Made by a program: the position numbers and the translations under genes | Source: Epiperipatus broadwayi | Lineage: Eukaryota; Onychophora; Udeonychophora; Euonychophora; Peripatidae | DNA length: 64,000 nucleotides | Reading direction: 5' to 3' | NCBI GenBank assembly: GCA_028023455.1 | Contig: JAQFVV010012446.1 | Span: forward strand, 5,211,501 to 5,275,500 | In this document: positions 60,746 through 64,000 of the stretch, piece by piece | Position numbering within the stretch: the stretch's first letter is position 1 | Layout of the letters: every line of letters starts with the position of its first letter | Notes under the pieces: generated by a model | Seen by the model: the letters and a program-made list of their open reading frames with translations, nothing else | Told to the model about the DNA's origin: nothing | Databases searched by the model: none

Positions 60746-61139
60746 TGTTGTGATATCGGCACTGTTCTGTTAGTATGTTGAAACCGCTTGATGGCATTGC
60801 TTCTATGAAAATGCACAAATATAATGTTACCAGACCCACCACATTATTTGTGAAATAATAAGAAGAAGAAGAATCGTATGGGTTAACATAATTCATTTAT
60901 TTTCCTTAATAAATTACTGTAATTCTTTTTACAATTCTTTGTATCTCTGCATATAACTATGAGAAATGTTTTACACTCAGATATTTTATCATACAGCTTA
61001 ACATAATTCATTGATTGATTTCCTTAATAAATTACTGTCAAATTTTACGGATGATAAATTTAAACCTTTAACAAGTGTGTACAAATTCCATATTAGTCCT
61101 GCAATATAGGAAGGAGGAGATGGTATGCTTTTTCATATC
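60746..61139. other. AT-rich sequence, nothing recognised
   Basis: ATTCATTTATTTTCCTTAAT near 60891 and ATTCATTGATTGATTTCCTT near 61006, both followed by AATAAATTACTGT, form a short direct repeat about 115 bp apart. Confidence 0.4.
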
Positions 61140-61590
61140 TGAAGGTTTGTGATGATGGTATTTTAGGTGTATTTATATATTGGACTATTTGCATGATCTA
61201 GTATAAAGTATTGAATGTCTTTAGAAAAATTACTTTATATATATTTTCAAAGTATACTCAGCTGTTAGTACTAGCACATAAGGTAGTATATCACAATGTT
61301 TTGAGAGATATTATTCCCCTCTCTTCTTCAGGTGATGCTGGTCTGATCAGTGACAGTACTAGCATGAGAATCGAACCTGGATCTTTAGATTCTTGAATAT
61401 TGAATTTTATTCCCATGCTAATATTGTCATTGGTCAGGCCAGCAATACCTGAAAAAAAGAGGAGATTAATACTTCTTGAAAACTAACAGTAGAATGTACT
61501 TTGAAAATTTAAATAAAGTTACATTTTTCTAAAGACATTCAAAACTTTATATTAGATGATGGAAATAGTCCAATATATAAATACACATAA
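61140..61590. repeat. Interspersed repeat with inverted ends, family F, copy 2
   Basis: Left GGTGTATTTATATATTGGAC and ATTGAATGTCTTTAGAAAAA; right TTTTTCTAAAGACATTCAAA and GTCCAATATATAAATACAC. The arms are longer and better paired than in copy 1. The centre has two inverted versions of GTCATTGGTCAGGCCAGCAA and the AGAATCGAACCTGGATC piece. Confidence 0.75.
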
Positions 61591-63504
61591 AAAACATGAT
61601 ATGTGCATGGTGAAAAGTACTGTATACTTACAGTTCAATAAACAATATGTTATGCATGAGAGGAGCTCAAAACAAAATATGGCAGATATCACAGTCTATT
61701 GTACTTTATTCTTTTCAGTGCTTTTATAAATTGATATCTACATCTCCCAAATTTCGATTGATTAGCAAGCCGTCTTCAGAACTATTGTATACATGACAAT
61801 ATATTATTTTAATGCTTATGGTACACATACTTGATCATCAATGATCCAGTATTTGGTATTACTTGCCGTTGTGATCTTGGCACAACTTATTTTCATTATT
61901 TAAAACTACACCGTAAACTTAATGAATTTTTTACATCATTAAAATGCGGGTCTATCAGAAGTTAAAGCGGAGATCTTACTGAAAAATAGTACACATACAC
62001 ACGTTTTTATAAGTAAATGTTGATCTTTCCAAAAACGAGTACTGTATTTAAAAAAATAATATCACTTGGAACAGTCAAAATATGAATTGTTAACCGGTCA
62101 TTTACGTTTATTTTATATACATAATAAATAGGTAATTACACCAGACAAAATACTTCAGTGCAGTATTTCCATTTGATTTCCAGCTGTTTGCACTATGAAT
62201 CAACGCGCAATTATCTTTTATACAGGAAGATGTTTGATTCTTTATACGGTTGCATAACCGGAGCGAACGCATCTATAAATTAAAATTAAACGTTAATAGA
62301 CCGCGCAAGAGTTTTTTTGAAAAATAAATATATTTTTTCTAATTTTCTAAACTTAATTATATATGTATATATAACAATAGTTATTAGAACAACATTAAAA
62401 AAATTTTAAATAACAGAAATTTATATATTCTTTAAAATAAAAATTAATAATTGAAATGTGTATGTATTTATAACAATAAAATAATTTTGAATTTCAGCCA
62501 ATCTTTAGGCAGGTTAAGTGCAAAATATTTTTAAGAAGCTTATTGGAGGTAAATGATGCTTTGATAGTCTTCTAGCCAACTGTCTAGGTGGTAGGAGTTT
62601 GAAGTTGTTCTTCTCTAGCTACGAATAGGTAAGTATTCATTTCAGAAAAATAACTGGAGGATCAACTGAATTGTCTATTCCTTTGCAATGGCTTCCTGTT
62701 CTTTCACCTATTCTTTCACCGGAGTCAGAAAAGCAGTTGACTCACAGAAAATATAAAAATAGGTATTAAGCAGATCGAACTTGCCAATAAATTACACATA
62801 CCTAAGCTTTGACTTAAATCAAAATTCTTTGTTTTGGATATTCAGCCAAGAATCTACAATCTGAGAATTACATATAAAAAATAAAATTCTTTAAATGTTC
62901 CAAAATGAATATACTTTTCCAGTGTCAACAATAAAGCTATCTGGATTCGATCCTTTCAAATGAAGTTTAATCAATAAATTGTATAAACCCTTGATCCAAT
63001 GATCTTCTTCATAAAAGAAATTAATAGGCACTGAATTAAGTAAATGTGGACAAACCCAAATGCCTGTCAAATTTATGGTTATAATGAGGAAATTGAAGGA
63101 TTTAATAAAACCACTACTGAATCTACTTCCTGATTGGGATTTCTACAAATTTGTTAATGAAATTTTAATAATTAAATTAATTTTAAAAAAATCCACATAA
63201 TAAATAAATAATATCATAGACCTTTTTGGAATTCTTTTTGAAGTTAATAATAGATGAAAATGCTAGTTTTTTTTTTTTTTAAAGAAGGATGTAATACAGC
63301 ATTTTCCAACATTGACTTCTATATTGTTTCTGAGACATCTGGTTTGAAATCACGTGATAGCTTACTGCAAACTTCTGAGATCATTAAAATTAATTATACA
63401 TCCATACAATTTAATAATATCAAAAAATTAAACATATTTATTTCATTAACTTTATCTTTTTTATTGCATTGGCAAATTTATATAATATTAATATCACATA
63501 TGAT
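61591..63504. other. AT-rich sequence, no supportable gene
   Basis: The 115-aa plus-strand frame (63254-63601) is mostly AT-driven and overlaps the hairpin below; no domain recognised. Confidence 0.4.
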
Positions 63505-63680
63505 CTTTATTACTTTTTACAATGCTTTTTTACAACCCACTGACGGTTTTGATTGCCCCAGTAATCTTCTTCAGAACTTCTACTTATATTTCCAAATCTA
63601 GTAGAAGTTCTGAAAAAGATTGCTGGGACAATTGAAACCGTCAGTGGGATTGTAAAAAAGTATTGTAAAAATTAATAAAG
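63505..63680. repeat. Fold-back element, family D, copy 2
   Basis: ACCCACTGACGGTTTTGATT with GCCCCAGTAATCTT is answered by AAGATTGCTGGGAC and AATTGAAACCGTCAGTGG. The inner part AGAACTTCTACT pairs with AGTAGAAGTTCT. Outer arms TTTTTACAATGC and TATTGTAAAAA pair too. Relation to the 5.7-6.0 kb hairpin rests on ACAATTGAAAC and overall layout. Confidence 0.8.
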
Positions 63681-64000
63681 AATATAAATTATAATTTTCT
63701 TCCCATGACCTACTAACTACATTCAAACAATAAACTGAAAAAATCAATGATTCAAAAATATTTTCCTAAAAAAATCTAAATACATTTCTACTATGTATAA
63801 GATTGTAACATTATGAAAACAGAATTAGTCTAACAAAATAAAATAATCCACTTGTCAAAGTTTTGCTTAAATCAAAATAAATAATATCTAGATGTAGCTT
63901 GCTGTCAATAGCATGTTCTTCTATTCTCACTAGTATACACTATCTAAAGTAAATTTTACAATAGAAGAATACGTTTATGAATAACAATGTATAATAAGCA
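63681..64000. other. AT-rich sequence at window end
   Basis: Nothing recognised. Confidence 0.35.

Noticed and set aside
63254-63601. 115-residue plus-strand frame
   Set aside because: Overlaps the left arm of a hairpin repeat and begins after a long T run; hydrophobicity follows from AT-rich codons.

Overview
This looks like a window of a metazoan nuclear genome. It is very AT-rich, has spliceosomal signals, almost no long open frames, and several layers of transposable elements nested in each other. Kilobase-scale GATA arrays, fold-back MITE-like palindromes, RTE-type and CR1/Jockey-type LINEs, tRNA-derived SINEs and Ty3/Gypsy remnants together suggest a cephalopod mollusc, most likely octopus-like. 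That is inference from repeat style; no diagnostic host gene is present to prove it.

Only one host protein-coding exon is convincing. It is a plus-strand, probably terminal exon at 25037-26844, preceded by a strong 3' splice site. It encodes about 600 residues of a secreted-looking protein made of some 14 imperfect Pro/Tyr-rich units of the type GYPSPPAIYGMPPAPPPEP. The upstream exon with the start codon was not identified.

Everything else I could identify is repeat-derived. 0.9-2.9 kb: an RTE-like LINE fragment split by a pogo/Tigger-like element. 3.1-7.5 kb: several long hairpin elements. 10.17-14.71 kb: a complete but dead minus-strand Ty3/Gypsy retrotransposon with both LTRs, a 5-bp target duplication, PBS, polypurine tract and recognisable Gag, protease, RT, RNase H and integrase. 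15.6-22.7 kb: tandem repeats, an (AT)n run and a second, highly decayed Gypsy pol fragment. 28-30.9 kb: tRNA-like elements, a 240-bp hairpin and an interspersed 70-bp repeat. 31.1-33.3 kb: direct and inverted copies of a roughly 470-bp repeat unit.

34.7-38.6 kb: a tandem repeat, then a GC/CpG-rich block with TATA box, initiator, poly(A) signal and a tRNA-Lys-type PBS (a probable long LTR), then a G/T-skewed tract. 40-46 kb: a GATA array at the centre of an inverted repeat, three palindromes, a non-autonomous hAT element and another RTE-like LINE. 50.4-53.3 kb: a CR1/Jockey-like LINE carrying a palindrome and a SINE, running into a 200-bp (TTA)n tract. 53.7-54.4 kb: a mariner-like transposase pseudogene. 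54.46-58.37 kb: a degenerate GATA array with an RTE-like LINE inside it. 58.4-64 kb: mostly unique AT-rich sequence, a possible retrocopy and three more repeats.

The hairpin elements matter functionally mainly because, if transcribed within introns, they would fold into long double-stranded RNA. No CRISPR array, rRNA or bacterial-type operon is present.
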